Positions 47,307 through 54,879 of a stretch of 64,000 nucleotides of DNA are shown here, one piece after another (positions within the stretch are counted from its first letter, which is position 1; every line of letters begins with the position of its first letter). The translations under genes were made by a program, and so were the position numbers. Under the pieces are notes generated by a model. That model was given only the letters and a program-made list of their open reading frames with translations. It did no database searches and had not been told where the DNA came from. The DNA comes from Variovorax terrae (lineage in GTDB: Bacteria; Pseudomonadota; Gammaproteobacteria; Burkholderiales; Burkholderiaceae_C): the NCBI RefSeq assembly GCF_022809125.1, contig NZ_JALGBI010000001.1, forward strand, positions 806,001 through 870,000, in the 5' to 3' direction.

Positions 47307-47321
47307 TTCCGCACGGTGGAA
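47307..47321. promoter_or_regulatory. Candidate IclR operator, site 2 of copy A
   Basis: TTCCGCACGGTGGAA, one base different from 54440-54454 in copy B. It lies between iclR and the DUF35 stub, so it would control the divergent plus-strand genes as well as iclR itself. Its nearest edge is 11 bases upstream of the iclR start codon. Confidence 0.65.
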
Positions 47322-47362
47322 GACACTTTACTGCGTTTGAGCGTTTCGCGAGCATCGTGGCC

Positions 47363-47458
47363 ATGACACAAGCACAAAAGATGACTGCCTGACAGACGCA
47401 CGAAGACGCGTTGCGGCAAGGCCGCTTCCTGTTTCGGGTGGCCAGCGTAAGTGCTTGA
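47363..47458 (+). pseudogene. DUF35 gene stub (copy A)
   Basis: The frame from ATG 47363 reads MTQAQKMTA-stop-QTHEDALRQGRFLFRVAS, which aligns with the start of the intact DUF35 gene at 54496 (MNQTQEMTPWQTHEDALRQGRFLFQVAS). The Trp codon has become TGA at 47390-47392. Homology stops after the first 28 codons and the frame ends soon after. The rest of DUF35, and the thiolase and SDR genes that follow in copy B, are missing here. Confidence 0.88.
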
Positions 47459-47516
47459 CGAACGGCCGGCGGGGGAAGCGTTCCCTTGGATTCGGCCACA
47501 AAAGGAAACCACCGCC

Positions 47517-49847
47517 ATGACCAACGATCAATCGATTTTAAAAGATAGCATTGCGAGATACCTTAGAGAGCAATACAGCTTTGCGGAACGCTCCCGTGTA
47601 ATTTCCGGCAAATCGACCGTCAATCACTGGCGTGAGTTCGCGAAGATGGGGTGGCTTGGGATTCCATTCGACTCGGACAGCGGTGGCCTCGATGCGGGTC
47701 CCGCCGAGTTGGCCATACTGCTAACAGAGCTAGGGCGCGGGTTGGTTCTCGAGCCAATCTTGCCGAACCTTGTGCTCTCGGGTGCCTTGCTTCAGGCGAT
47801 CTCGGATTCCGCTCACCGCATGGGGTACCTGCGGCCGCTAGTCGAGGGTCGCGTCAAATTCTCGACTGTCTACGAGGGGATGGGTGCACGCACTGCTGTC
47901 GAACTCGCGCCGCTAGGCGATTCGTTCACGCTCACTGGAACTGCCAAAGTCGTCTTGGGTGGATCGGAAGCGGATTACTTTCTTGTCGCGGCGCCACTGA
48001 GGGGCGCCGCAGATACTGCTGCGGCGGGCGCGTTGAGACTTGCGATAGTCCCAGCCGGCGCCCCAGGGGTGCGTGTGAATTCGTACCGGGGCATCGACGG
48101 CTATCCCGCCTGCAGCCTGGCTTTCGAAGAAGTGGAGGTTAAGTCCGCCGACCTTTTGATTCTGGACGCCAAGGTCGACGTCACACTTGGCCGAGCGTTG
48201 AACTACTGTTGTGTGATGACGTGTTGCGAAGCAGTCGGCGTGCTTGAAGTGCTCCTGGCACACACTCTCCAGTATGCCAAGGATCGCAAGCAATTCGGTA
48301 AGTCGCTCGCAGGCAACCAGGTCATCGCCCATCGCTTGGTAGAGATGCGAATAAAAGTGCAGGAAGCGCGGGCACTTTCCGAGTTGGCAGTGCAGGCGCT
48401 AGAAGAACCAAGCGGCTCGGAGTTGGACTCCATCATCTCGGCTGCAAAGATTCACGTCGATCACACCCTTCGCAGCGTGGCTGAAAGTGCCGTGCAGATC
48501 CATGGCGCTATTGCCATCACGGACGAATTCCACATTAGTCACTATTTCAAGCGTTCGGCGGGATTGCGACTGTTATTCGGTGACGCTCAATGGCACGAAA
48601 CCCGGTTGGGTGACTCTCTGAAAAGAGATTGGACGAACGAGAGAGCCGGGAAGATGTCTCTTGCAAGTGAAGCAGACCGGGAATTCGCCAAAACTGTAGA
48701 AGACTTCGTGAACGCCGCATTGCCCAAGGAAATAGCAGCCAAGGTCGCGAACGAACAACACCTCAGCAAGGAAGAGATTGACAGTTGGCAGAGCGCGCTC
48801 GGCCGGCAAGGGTGGCTCGGCGCCAGTTGGCCAAAGAATTTCGGAGGGCCGGGGTGGTCGCCGCGTCAGCAATTCATCTTTGAATCGGTGTGCGCCAGCA
48901 TGAACTGCCCGGCAATCGTGCCGTCCGGGGTCAAAATGATCGGACCGCTACTGCAAAAGTTCGGTACAACTTCGCAGCAAGAGCGCTTCCTCCCCCGGAT
49001 TCTGGACTCGTCCGAGTGGTGGTGCCAGGGGTATTCAGAGCCTAATTCCGGCTCTGACCTCTCCTCGCTGCGGACATCGGCCCAGGACGTTGGCGAACAC
49101 TACCGTATCAACGGAGAGAAGATATGGACAACGAACGCCCACTACGCGGACTGGATGTTCTGCCTCGTGCGGACCAGTCGCGAGAGCAGGCCGCAGCAAG
49201 GCATCTCATTCCTGCTCATCGACATGCGCACACCGGGAATTGAAGTCATCCCCATCACGTCGATGGACGGTGCGCATTCATTCAACAGCGTTGTCTTCAA
49301 AAATGTACTCGTTCCCAAAGAGAATCTTCTCGGAAAACAGGGCGAAGGTTGGAGCTACGCAAAAGCGCTCCTGTCCCATGAAAGACTGTCCGGCTACTGG
49401 CTCAGCGGGGTTCAGCGCTCATTGCAGCAGCTAAAGCAAATCGCGCTTGGCGACCTTGTCAGCGAGACGGGAGAACGGCTCCCTGATGCGCGGCTTCGAG
49501 AAATCGTCAGACTTGAAGTCAGGACGATGGCCTTGAAAAAACGCTTTCTCGAGTTTCTCGAACAGATCGAAACCCATGGAACGTTAAGCGACGAAGTTTC
49601 AGAACTAAAAATTCAAGGCACCGAGCTATTTCAGGATATTTCGAATGCCATCATGATGATCTCGGGTGAACTTGCCTACCCCTACGACCCTCTGTTCACT
49701 CTGGGGGAGAACTCTGATCCCCTGTTTGCGGGCGCGCATGCCGCAACTGCGGCGGTGAAATACTTCGGCCGCAGAGCCAACACCCTCGCAGGGGGAGCAA
49801 CAGAGATCCAAAAAAACATACTGGCCAAAACTGTTCTAGGAATCTAA
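47517..49847 (+). CDS. Two-domain acyl-CoA dehydrogenase, copy A
   Basis: A 776-residue protein made of two acyl-CoA dehydrogenase units joined end to end. Residues about 1-370 have FDSDSGGLDAGPAELAILLTELGRG, LQYAKDRKQFGKSLAGNQV and AVQIHGAIAITDEF. Residues about 390-776 have GWLGASWPKNFGG, WCQGYSEPNSGSDLSSLRT (flavin site), FNSVVFKNVLVPKENLLG and a GGATEIQKNILAKTVL end. At the C-terminal position where many dehydrogenases carry the catalytic Glu (YEGT) it has AGGA, so the base lies elsewhere. Closest relative in the window is 56875-59145. The DNA is unusually AT-rich (23 G/C of 60 at 47521-47580). AAAGGAAA precedes the start. Confidence 0.9.
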   Translation: MTNDQSILKDSIARYLREQYSFAERSRVISGKSTVNHWREFAKMGWLGIPFDSDSGGLDAGPAELAILLTELGRGLVLEPILPNLVLSGALLQAISDSAHRMGYLRPLVEGRVKFSTVYEGMGARTAVELAPLGDSFTLTGTAKVVLGGSEADYFLVAAPLRGAADTAAAGALRLAIVPAGAPGVRVNSYRGIDGYPACSLAFEEVEVKSADLLILDAKVDVTLGRALNYCCVMTCCEAVGVLEVLLAHTLQYAKDRKQFGKSLAGNQVIAHRLVEMRIKVQEARALSELAVQALEEPSGSELDSIISAAKIHVDHTLRSVAESAVQIHGAIAITDEFHISHYFKRSAGLRLLFGDAQWHETRLGDSLKRDWTNERAGKMSLASEADREFAKTVEDFVNAALPKEIAAKVANEQHLSKEEIDSWQSALGRQGWLGASWPKNFGGPGWSPRQQFIFESVCASMNCPAIVPSGVKMIGPLLQKFGTTSQQERFLPRILDSSEWWCQGYSEPNSGSDLSSLRTSAQDVGEHYRINGEKIWTTNAHYADWMFCLVRTSRESRPQQGISFLLIDMRTPGIEVIPITSMDGAHSFNSVVFKNVLVPKENLLGKQGEGWSYAKALLSHERLSGYWLSGVQRSLQQLKQIALGDLVSETGERLPDARLREIVRLEVRTMALKKRFLEFLEQIETHGTLSDEVSELKIQGTELFQDISNAIMMISGELAYPYDPLFTLGENSDPLFAGAHAATAAVKYFGRRANTLAGGATEIQKNILAKTVLGI

Positions 49848-50707
49848 TGCAAGCCAATGAACAAACATCCACTGCGGCCATGAGTCCGAGTAACGACGTT
49901 CTTATCCAGCTCGATGCCGGCGTGCTGCTGGTGACACTGAACCGTCCGGACCGGCTCAATGCACTGACCACCGATAGCGCCAATGCCTACATGCAGATCA
50001 TGCTGGATGCGTCGGTCAACCCCGAGGTGCGCGTGATCGTGGTGACCGGCGCGGGCAAGGGATTTTGCGCGGGGGCTGACATGGGTTATCTCGCGCAACT
50101 CAAGGATGGACAGCCACGCGCCGAAAAGCTGCAGCGGCACTGGTTCACTACACAGATTCCGAAGCCGGTTATTGCAGCCATCAATGGTGCATGCGTGGGG
50201 ATTGGATTTGTCATTGCCATGATGTGCGATATGCGTATCGCGGCCCGCAGTGCACGGGTCGGCGCTGGCTTCGCGCGCCTGGGCCTACCGCTCGAAAATG
50301 GCGTAGCGTGGCCGCTGGTCCGTTCGCTGGGTTACAGCCGGGCTTTCCAGCACCTGGCGGTCGGCACTCTGCAGTCGGGCGACGCGCTGCTGCAATCCGG
50401 ACTGGTCAATGAGGTGGTGGACGACGCGCAACTGTTGCCGAGAGCGATGGAACTCGCGCATGAAATCGCGGACAACTGTTCGCCGCGTTCGCTGGCCACG
50501 CTCAAGCGCCAACTCCTGCGCGCCGCGCAATCGTCCCTGCCCGAAGCCGACCGCCTCAGTGACGGACTCATGAAGGCTGCGCTTGCGGGGGACGATTTCA
50601 AGGAGGCCATGGCCGCTAAAAAGGAAATGAGGGCCCCGGCTTTTGCGCCCTTGCTCGACGAGTCCGTCTGGTGGCCATCCGAGGTCGAAGGCCAGATAGG
50701 GAAATAG
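49847..50707 (+). CDS. Enoyl-CoA hydratase/isomerase family protein
   Basis: A 286-residue crotonase-fold enzyme. The oxyanion-hole motifs are GAGKGFCAGADMGYL and AAINGACVGIGFVIAMMCDMRIA, with AGFARLGLPLENGVAW supplying the Glu region of the active site. It would hydrate or isomerise an enoyl-CoA formed by the dehydrogenase. Its ATG overlaps the TAA of that gene by one base (TAATG), so the two are co-translated. GC content rises again within this gene relative to the dehydrogenase. It has no counterpart in copy B. It is convergent with the Bug receptor gene across a stem-loop. Confidence 0.88.
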   Translation: MQANEQTSTAAMSPSNDVLIQLDAGVLLVTLNRPDRLNALTTDSANAYMQIMLDASVNPEVRVIVVTGAGKGFCAGADMGYLAQLKDGQPRAEKLQRHWFTTQIPKPVIAAINGACVGIGFVIAMMCDMRIAARSARVGAGFARLGLPLENGVAWPLVRSLGYSRAFQHLAVGTLQSGDALLQSGLVNEVVDDAQLLPRAMELAHEIADNCSPRSLATLKRQLLRAAQSSLPEADRLSDGLMKAALAGDDFKEAMAAKKEMRAPAFAPLLDESVWWPSEVEGQIGK

Positions 50708-50784
50708 CCGCAACCGCCGGTGCTTCGTCAGCAAGGCCGCCATGCGCCAGCATGATCAAGTCAGTCACGTACTCAGCTTGGTCG

Positions 50785-50810
50785 CCCCAGCCGTGCACGT
50801 CAGGCTGGGG
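50785..50810. terminator. Stem-loop between convergent genes
   Basis: CCCCAGCC (50785-50792) pairs perfectly with GGCTGGGG (50803-50810) across a 10-base loop, followed by TCTTGCC. It lies between the enoyl-CoA hydratase and the convergent Bug receptor. The lack of a long T-run makes it a weak but plausible bidirectional terminator. Confidence 0.5.
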
Positions 50811-50832
50811 TCTTGCCGGACTTCGAGCGACT

Positions 50833-51807
50833 TCAGGGCTTTAGGTTCATCGTGCGGATCAGCTCACCAAAGTTGGTGTAGCGCGACTGCACGTTCTGCG
50901 CGAACTCTTGGGGGGAACTTGGCGTGACGGGCTCGAATCCTTGCCGGGTTACCTGATCCCTGTATTCCGGCATGCCCGCAATCTTGCGGGTGACGGCGTA
51001 GAGCTTGTCGACGTCGGCGGCGGGCATCTTTGGAGACACCACGATGCCCAGCTCGCCGCCGAAATTGTTGAACTCCGGATAGCCCTGCTCGGCGAAGGTG
51101 GGCACTTGCGGCAGGCCGGGAAAACGGCTGGTGCCTGAGACTGCCAGCGCCTTGAGCTTGCCGGCGCGCACGAAGGGAGCCGACGTGACGAGGCTATCGA
51201 TGTACATCGTCACCTGCTTGGACATCAGGGCGACCAGCGCCGGGGGCGCACCCGGATACGGCACGTGCTGCATGCTCACGCCGAGTCGGCGATTGAGCAT
51301 CTCGCCCCCGAAATGTGAGAGCGTCCCGGGGCTCGGGGACGCAAAGCTGCCCGATTCCGGCTCAGCCTTGAGCTGCTTGGCCAATCCGGCCATGTCGCTT
51401 GCAGGGTAGTCAGGCGAGACGACCAGGACGAGGCCGTACTTCGCGAGCGACGCCACGGGCTTGATGTCCCTCATCGGGTCGTAGGGAGGCTTCATGGTGT
51501 GCGGTATTTCCGCGAGTACGCTGGAGCCCGTGTACAGAATGGTGTGGCCATCGGCGGGTGCGTTCAGCATCGCCTGCACGGCGATGGAGCCGCCTGCGCC
51601 CGTCTTGTTCTCGACGACGACGGGCTGGCCAATCTCCTTGGACAGGAAATTGGCATAGATGCGCGCAGGGACGTCGATGACCCCGCCGGCCGCCGACGGG
51701 ACGATGAGCTTCACGGCTCGGTCGGGCCAGGCATGGGCCAGCGAAGAGCTGGCGAGGACCAGCGCGCCGAGCGCGATACGCAGGGACAGAGGGAATGATG
51801 CCTTCAT
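50833..51807 (-). CDS. Tripartite tricarboxylate receptor (Bug/TctC), copy B of the module
   Basis: A 324-residue periplasmic receptor with a signal peptide ending LAHA-W near residue 24 and the opening WPDRAVKLIVPSAAGGVIDV. Further family segments are VVVENKTGAGGSIAVQAML, FASPSPGTLSHFGGEML and LKALAVSGTSRFPGLPQVPT. It is the last gene of the minus-strand series caiB-maoC-receptor. The 259 bases between it and maoC hold no gene I can support, only an AT-rich ACAATTGT palindrome and flanking sequence. Its ligand is presumably the substrate of the CoA pathway, but it differs clearly from the copy A receptor. Confidence 0.9.
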   Translation of the reverse strand: MKASFPLSLRIALGALVLASSSLAHAWPDRAVKLIVPSAAGGVIDVPARIYANFLSKEIGQPVVVENKTGAGGSIAVQAMLNAPADGHTILYTGSSVLAEIPHTMKPPYDPMRDIKPVASLAKYGLVLVVSPDYPASDMAGLAKQLKAEPESGSFASPSPGTLSHFGGEMLNRRLGVSMQHVPYPGAPPALVALMSKQVTMYIDSLVTSAPFVRAGKLKALAVSGTSRFPGLPQVPTFAEQGYPEFNNFGGELGIVVSPKMPAADVDKLYAVTRKIAGMPEYRDQVTRQGFEPVTPSSPQEFAQNVQSRYTNFGELIRTMNLKP

Positions 51808-52066
51808 GGCGGTCTCGTTAGGTAGAGTCCCATCGAAAAAATGCATGGACGTCCTTTGTTGGCTGCGGAGCTTGCGATTGCAGGCAGATGCCGCGCTGGT
51901 AGCCATGATCAGGAATGGCGCCCATGCGAAATTGCTCTGTTGTCGCCAAGAATTGATTTGTTGTATCAGGACAATTGTTGTTTTCGGGATGGACGCGTTC
52001 GGCCTGGGGCTGACCAGCCGCCGCCACATCTCGCCTCACCGTGCCTGGCGAAAACCTGGCTGTTGT

Positions 52067-52933
52067 TCAAAACAGCTCTACCCAGCCATTGTTCAAGACT
52101 ATGACGTCACGCTCTTCGATGCGCGCACGCATATGGAATGCGTTGTTTGCGGCGCGCCACATCTGAAACTTGATACTTTCGCCAGGGAACACTGGAGAGC
52201 TGAAGCGCACTGCGATGCGCTTGAGGCGCGCACTCTCGTTGTTGCAAACGAGTTGCAGGGCCGCACGGGTTGCCATGCCGTAGGTACACAGACCATGCAG
52301 GATCGGACGCGAGAAGCCAGCCTTGGCTGAGAAATCGGGGTCGGCGTGCAAGGGGTTCCAATCGCCGGAGAGGCGATAAATCAGAGCGGATTGGGGCAGC
52401 GACTTGAGGGTGATCTCGATATCCGGGAAAGCTTCCGGAACACTCGGGAGCGTCTGCGTTGGTGCATCGCTGCGTCCCCCCTGCGCGGTGTAGCCGCCAT
52501 CTGCACGACAGAAGAGAATCTGACGCACACTGGCAATACGAGTGCTCGTTTCGTCGAGCAGATCGCGATTGATCTCGATCACGGCACCTTTGCCTGCGCC
52601 TTTGTCCAGTACGCTGGTGACACGGGTGACCGCCTTGAGGGTGCCTTGGGTGGGTAGCGGTGCATGAAGCGTGAGATCCTGTTCCCCATGCACGGCGTGG
52701 GCGTGGTTGATGCCGGTTTTGGGGTCGCGCATCCAGACATTGGGGGTGCACAGGACCGTTGCCATCGAAGGCACTGCAAGCAAATCCTTTTCATACGTGA
52801 AGCGCAACTGCCCCTTGTCTAGCGGATCTTCGCCAAGTCCGAGGCCCAGCGCGTACAGGATCGTGTCCTTATACGTATACGTCTGTTGGACTTCCTCAAA
52901 AGGCCAATTCTTGACTACGTCATACTGCAGCAT
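52067..52933 (-). CDS. MaoC-family (R)-specific enoyl-CoA hydratase
   Basis: A 288-residue double-hotdog hydratase of the hydratase 2 type found in peroxisomal multifunctional enzymes. The active-site segment is SGDWNPLHADPDFSAKAGF followed by PILHGLCTYGMA (Asp-x4-His with the downstream HGL). The N-terminal half has YTYKDTILYALGLGLGED, typical of this group. It would hydrate a 2-enoyl-CoA to the (R)-3-hydroxyacyl-CoA in the cytoplasm. It is downstream of the CoA transferase on the same strand, 86 bases apart. Its last 51 codons survive in copy A as a chimeric remnant. The final residues NGWVELF are shared. Confidence 0.9.
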   Translation of the reverse strand: MLQYDVVKNWPFEEVQQTYTYKDTILYALGLGLGEDPLDKGQLRFTYEKDLLAVPSMATVLCTPNVWMRDPKTGINHAHAVHGEQDLTLHAPLPTQGTLKAVTRVTSVLDKGAGKGAVIEINRDLLDETSTRIASVRQILFCRADGGYTAQGGRSDAPTQTLPSVPEAFPDIEITLKSLPQSALIYRLSGDWNPLHADPDFSAKAGFSRPILHGLCTYGMATRAALQLVCNNESARLKRIAVRFSSPVFPGESIKFQMWRAANNAFHMRARIEERDVIVLNNGWVELF

Positions 52934-53019
52934 TTTTTATCTCTGGATTTCGTCTGAAAATTCGAATGGTTTACGTCTGCGCCTGAAGCTTTGCATCACG
53001 CCCGGAATATGGGCTACCT

Positions 53020-54216
53020 TCAGCTCTTGCAGCGCACGATTCCGGCCGTCTGCATTTGAACCACTTGCGCCGCGGAAAACCCGACTTCCTGAAGTAGTTC
53101 CTCAGTGTGTTCGCCAAGCATCGGCGGCACACGGCGCACGCTCGAGGGCGACTCGCTAAAGCGCACGGGTGGATTGGTGCGCCGAATCCTTCCCTCGCTA
53201 GGGTGTTCGTAGAAGTGCCAAAAACCCGATGCCTGCAATTGCTCGTCGTGAAGGAGCGCCTCTTTCGTATTGATCTGCATCACCGGGATGTCGGCTGCAT
53301 TGAGTGCCTCAAGCCAGTCGCGCGTCGTTCGGGTGGCCACGATCTCTGCCAGCACACCATGGAGCCAGTCTGAGTTCTCTATCCTTTTCGGGTGCGTTGA
53401 GACGCGCGGGTCGTCCCATAAATGGCCGCGCCCGGCGATCTCCAGCAATCGCTTCCAATGCGTATCGTTGTAGGGCAGGACAGCGAGGAATCCATCAAGC
53501 GTCGGGTAAGGTCGCCGATCCGCGCTCAGAAGCCGAGGGGAACCCATGGGGCCGATGGGTGGATCGAAGGTGGCGCCGTGAAGATGCTCGATCATGACGT
53601 TGTCCACCGTGCACTCGAACATCGGCACCTCAATGGCTTGACCGCGACCGGTCCGCTCGCGGCGCAGCAGTGCCGCGCAAAGGGCGGTTGTGATGCAGTA
53701 GGCGGTACTCTTGTCTACCGAGTTCGTTGGCAGGAAGCGCGGAGTCCCCATGACCGAACTTTGAAGGTCGGCCAGCCCAGAGGCTGCCTGGATGATGTCA
53801 TCGTAGGCCGCCTTTTCAGAGAGCGGGCCTCCACGAGCAAACCCATAGGCCTCGCATACGACCAGGCGCGGAAAACGCTCCAGAAGTTGCTCGCGCTCCA
53901 GCCCCAGCTTGGCCGCAGCCTTGGGGCGCAGGTTGTGCAGCAAAACATCTGCCTTGCCGAGAAGCCGATGAATCACCTCCACGCCGGCCGGCTTGGACAT
54001 ATCCAACGCGATGCTGCGTTTGTTGCGATTGAGATTGAGAAAGGCCGACGCCATGTCGCGGTGGCGAGCCGGCCCCATGTTGCGCGTGACATCGCCAATG
54101 AGGGGTTCGACCTTGACCACATCCGCGCCCATATCGCCGAGCACCTGGCCGGCCCATGGTCCCATGATGACGGACGAAACTTCCACCACCCGAATGCCTT
54201 CGAGTGCGCCACTCAT
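53020..54216 (-). CDS. CaiB/BaiF family CoA transferase
   Basis: A 398-residue class III CoA transferase. It opens with LEGIRVVEVSSVIMGPWAGQVLGDMGADVVKVE; the catalytic aspartate is expected in TNSVDKSTAY near residue 165; other segments are LNRNKRSIALDM, RPYPTLDGFLAV and a C-terminal LGEHTEELL. It moves CoA from a donor thioester to the substrate acid, so it can replace an ATP-using ligase. The start MSGAL is preceded by GAAGG. The 5' 15 bases and upstream region are duplicated at 46269-46423. It is divergent from DUF35 across 279 bases that contain two operator dyads and an iclR stub. Confidence 0.92.
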   Translation of the reverse strand: MSGALEGIRVVEVSSVIMGPWAGQVLGDMGADVVKVEPLIGDVTRNMGPARHRDMASAFLNLNRNKRSIALDMSKPAGVEVIHRLLGKADVLLHNLRPKAAAKLGLEREQLLERFPRLVVCEAYGFARGGPLSEKAAYDDIIQAASGLADLQSSVMGTPRFLPTNSVDKSTAYCITTALCAALLRRERTGRGQAIEVPMFECTVDNVMIEHLHGATFDPPIGPMGSPRLLSADRRPYPTLDGFLAVLPYNDTHWKRLLEIAGRGHLWDDPRVSTHPKRIENSDWLHGVLAEIVATRTTRDWLEALNAADIPVMQINTKEALLHDEQLQASGFWHFYEHPSEGRIRRTNPPVRFSESPSSVRRVPPMLGEHTEELLQEVGFSAAQVVQMQTAGIVRCKS

Positions 54217-54357
54217 CGTGCGCCCGCCTTCAAATTCTTTCCACTGCAACTGCTCATCATGTGCTTTCTTTCGAATATGCGCTGCGCATAACCCGCATCG
54301 CGACGCAATGGTTTCAGAGGTGTGAGGAGAGGGTCAAAGCCCTTCCACTGTGCGGAA
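54202..54357. repeat. Duplicated caiB 5'/promoter segment, copy B
   Basis: The counterpart of 46269-46423, here attached to an intact caiB. Together with the downstream match of the DUF35 start (47307-47446 against 54440-54579), it shows that the two modules descend from one arrangement. In copy A an iclR gene fills the space between these two matching blocks. Confidence 0.85.
54343..54357. promoter_or_regulatory. Candidate IclR operator, site 1 of copy B
   Basis: TTCCACTGTGCGGAA, identical to 46409-46423. It lies 127 bases upstream of the caiB start and, with the second site, brackets the stub of iclR. The two copy B sites are exact reverse complements of each other. Confidence 0.65.
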
Positions 54358-54383
54358 GAAGACGCCGCAGGGGTTGAGGTCAT

Positions 54384-54425
54384 CTACTGCGCCACCGACG
54401 CGATCCGCTTGACGTTGCGGGTCTG
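54384..54425 (-). pseudogene. 3' stub of a deleted iclR gene (copy B)
   Basis: Read on the minus strand, about 42 bases end in NVKRIASVAQ-stop, resembling the end of the intact IclR protein in copy A (KARRIAPAQQ-stop), with matching DNA around CGCGATCCGC and the TAG stop. It lies exactly where copy A carries the end of iclR. The stretch is short, so the assignment depends on position as much as on similarity. Confidence 0.5.
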
Positions 54426-54439
54426 CGATGTGTTTTCTT

Positions 54440-54454
54440 TTCCGCACAGTGGAA
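54440..54454. promoter_or_regulatory. Candidate IclR operator, site 2 of copy B
   Basis: TTCCGCACAGTGGAA, the exact reverse complement of site 1 and one base different from 47307-47321. It is 41 bases upstream of the DUF35 start, a typical place for control of the plus-strand operon. Confidence 0.65.
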
Positions 54455-54495
54455 GGCGCTTTACCGCGTTTGAGCGTTTCGCGAGCATCGCTGCC

Positions 54496-54879
54496 ATGAA
54501 TCAAACACAAGAGATGACTCCCTGGCAGACGCACGAAGACGCGTTGCGACAAGGCCGCTTTCTGTTTCAGGTGGCGAGCGATGGCTCTGCGGTTTTCTAT
54601 CCACGCGTCTGCGCCCCAGGCACTGGTGATACGCAACTGCGTTGGCAAGAGAGCGCGCTGCAAGGCACCCTGTATTCGTACAGCGAGCTGCCAGGCGGCA
54701 GCGCTCCATCCATCGTGGCGCTGGTAGATCTGGACGACGGTTTTCGGATCATGGGCAACTTGTCGCCTGCGCTGCCAATTGCAAATCAATCTGTCATCGG
54801 AACGAGGGTGCAAGGGCACATCGATACCGCCGGTGCTTTGCCCCGCGTGGTGTTCGCTGCGATGGGTGCCGCATCATGA
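54496..54879 (+). CDS. DUF35 / OB-fold protein, partner of the thiolase-like enzyme
   Basis: A 127-residue protein of the DUF35 type. The OB-fold part is recognisable (WQESALQGTLYSYSEL, PSIVALVDLDDGFRIMGNL, GTRVQGHI). The N-terminal part that normally carries a four-cysteine zinc ribbon has a single Cys (YPRVCAPGTG), so zinc binding is probably lost. In steroid degraders, DUF35 proteins (ChsH2) pair with thiolase-like aldolases or MaoC hydratases and form the CoA-substrate site. Here the stop overlaps the thiolase-like start (ATGA), which supports a stoichiometric complex. A truncated copy lies at 47363. Confidence 0.8.
   Translation: MNQTQEMTPWQTHEDALRQGRFLFQVASDGSAVFYPRVCAPGTGDTQLRWQESALQGTLYSYSELPGGSAPSIVALVDLDDGFRIMGNLSPALPIANQSVIGTRVQGHIDTAGALPRVVFAAMGAAS

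Noticed and set aside
51808..52066. Possible gene or fifth operator between the Bug receptor and maoC
   Set aside because: Only short frames without homology and an ACAATTGT palindrome are present; the TTCC/GGAA dyad does not occur here.
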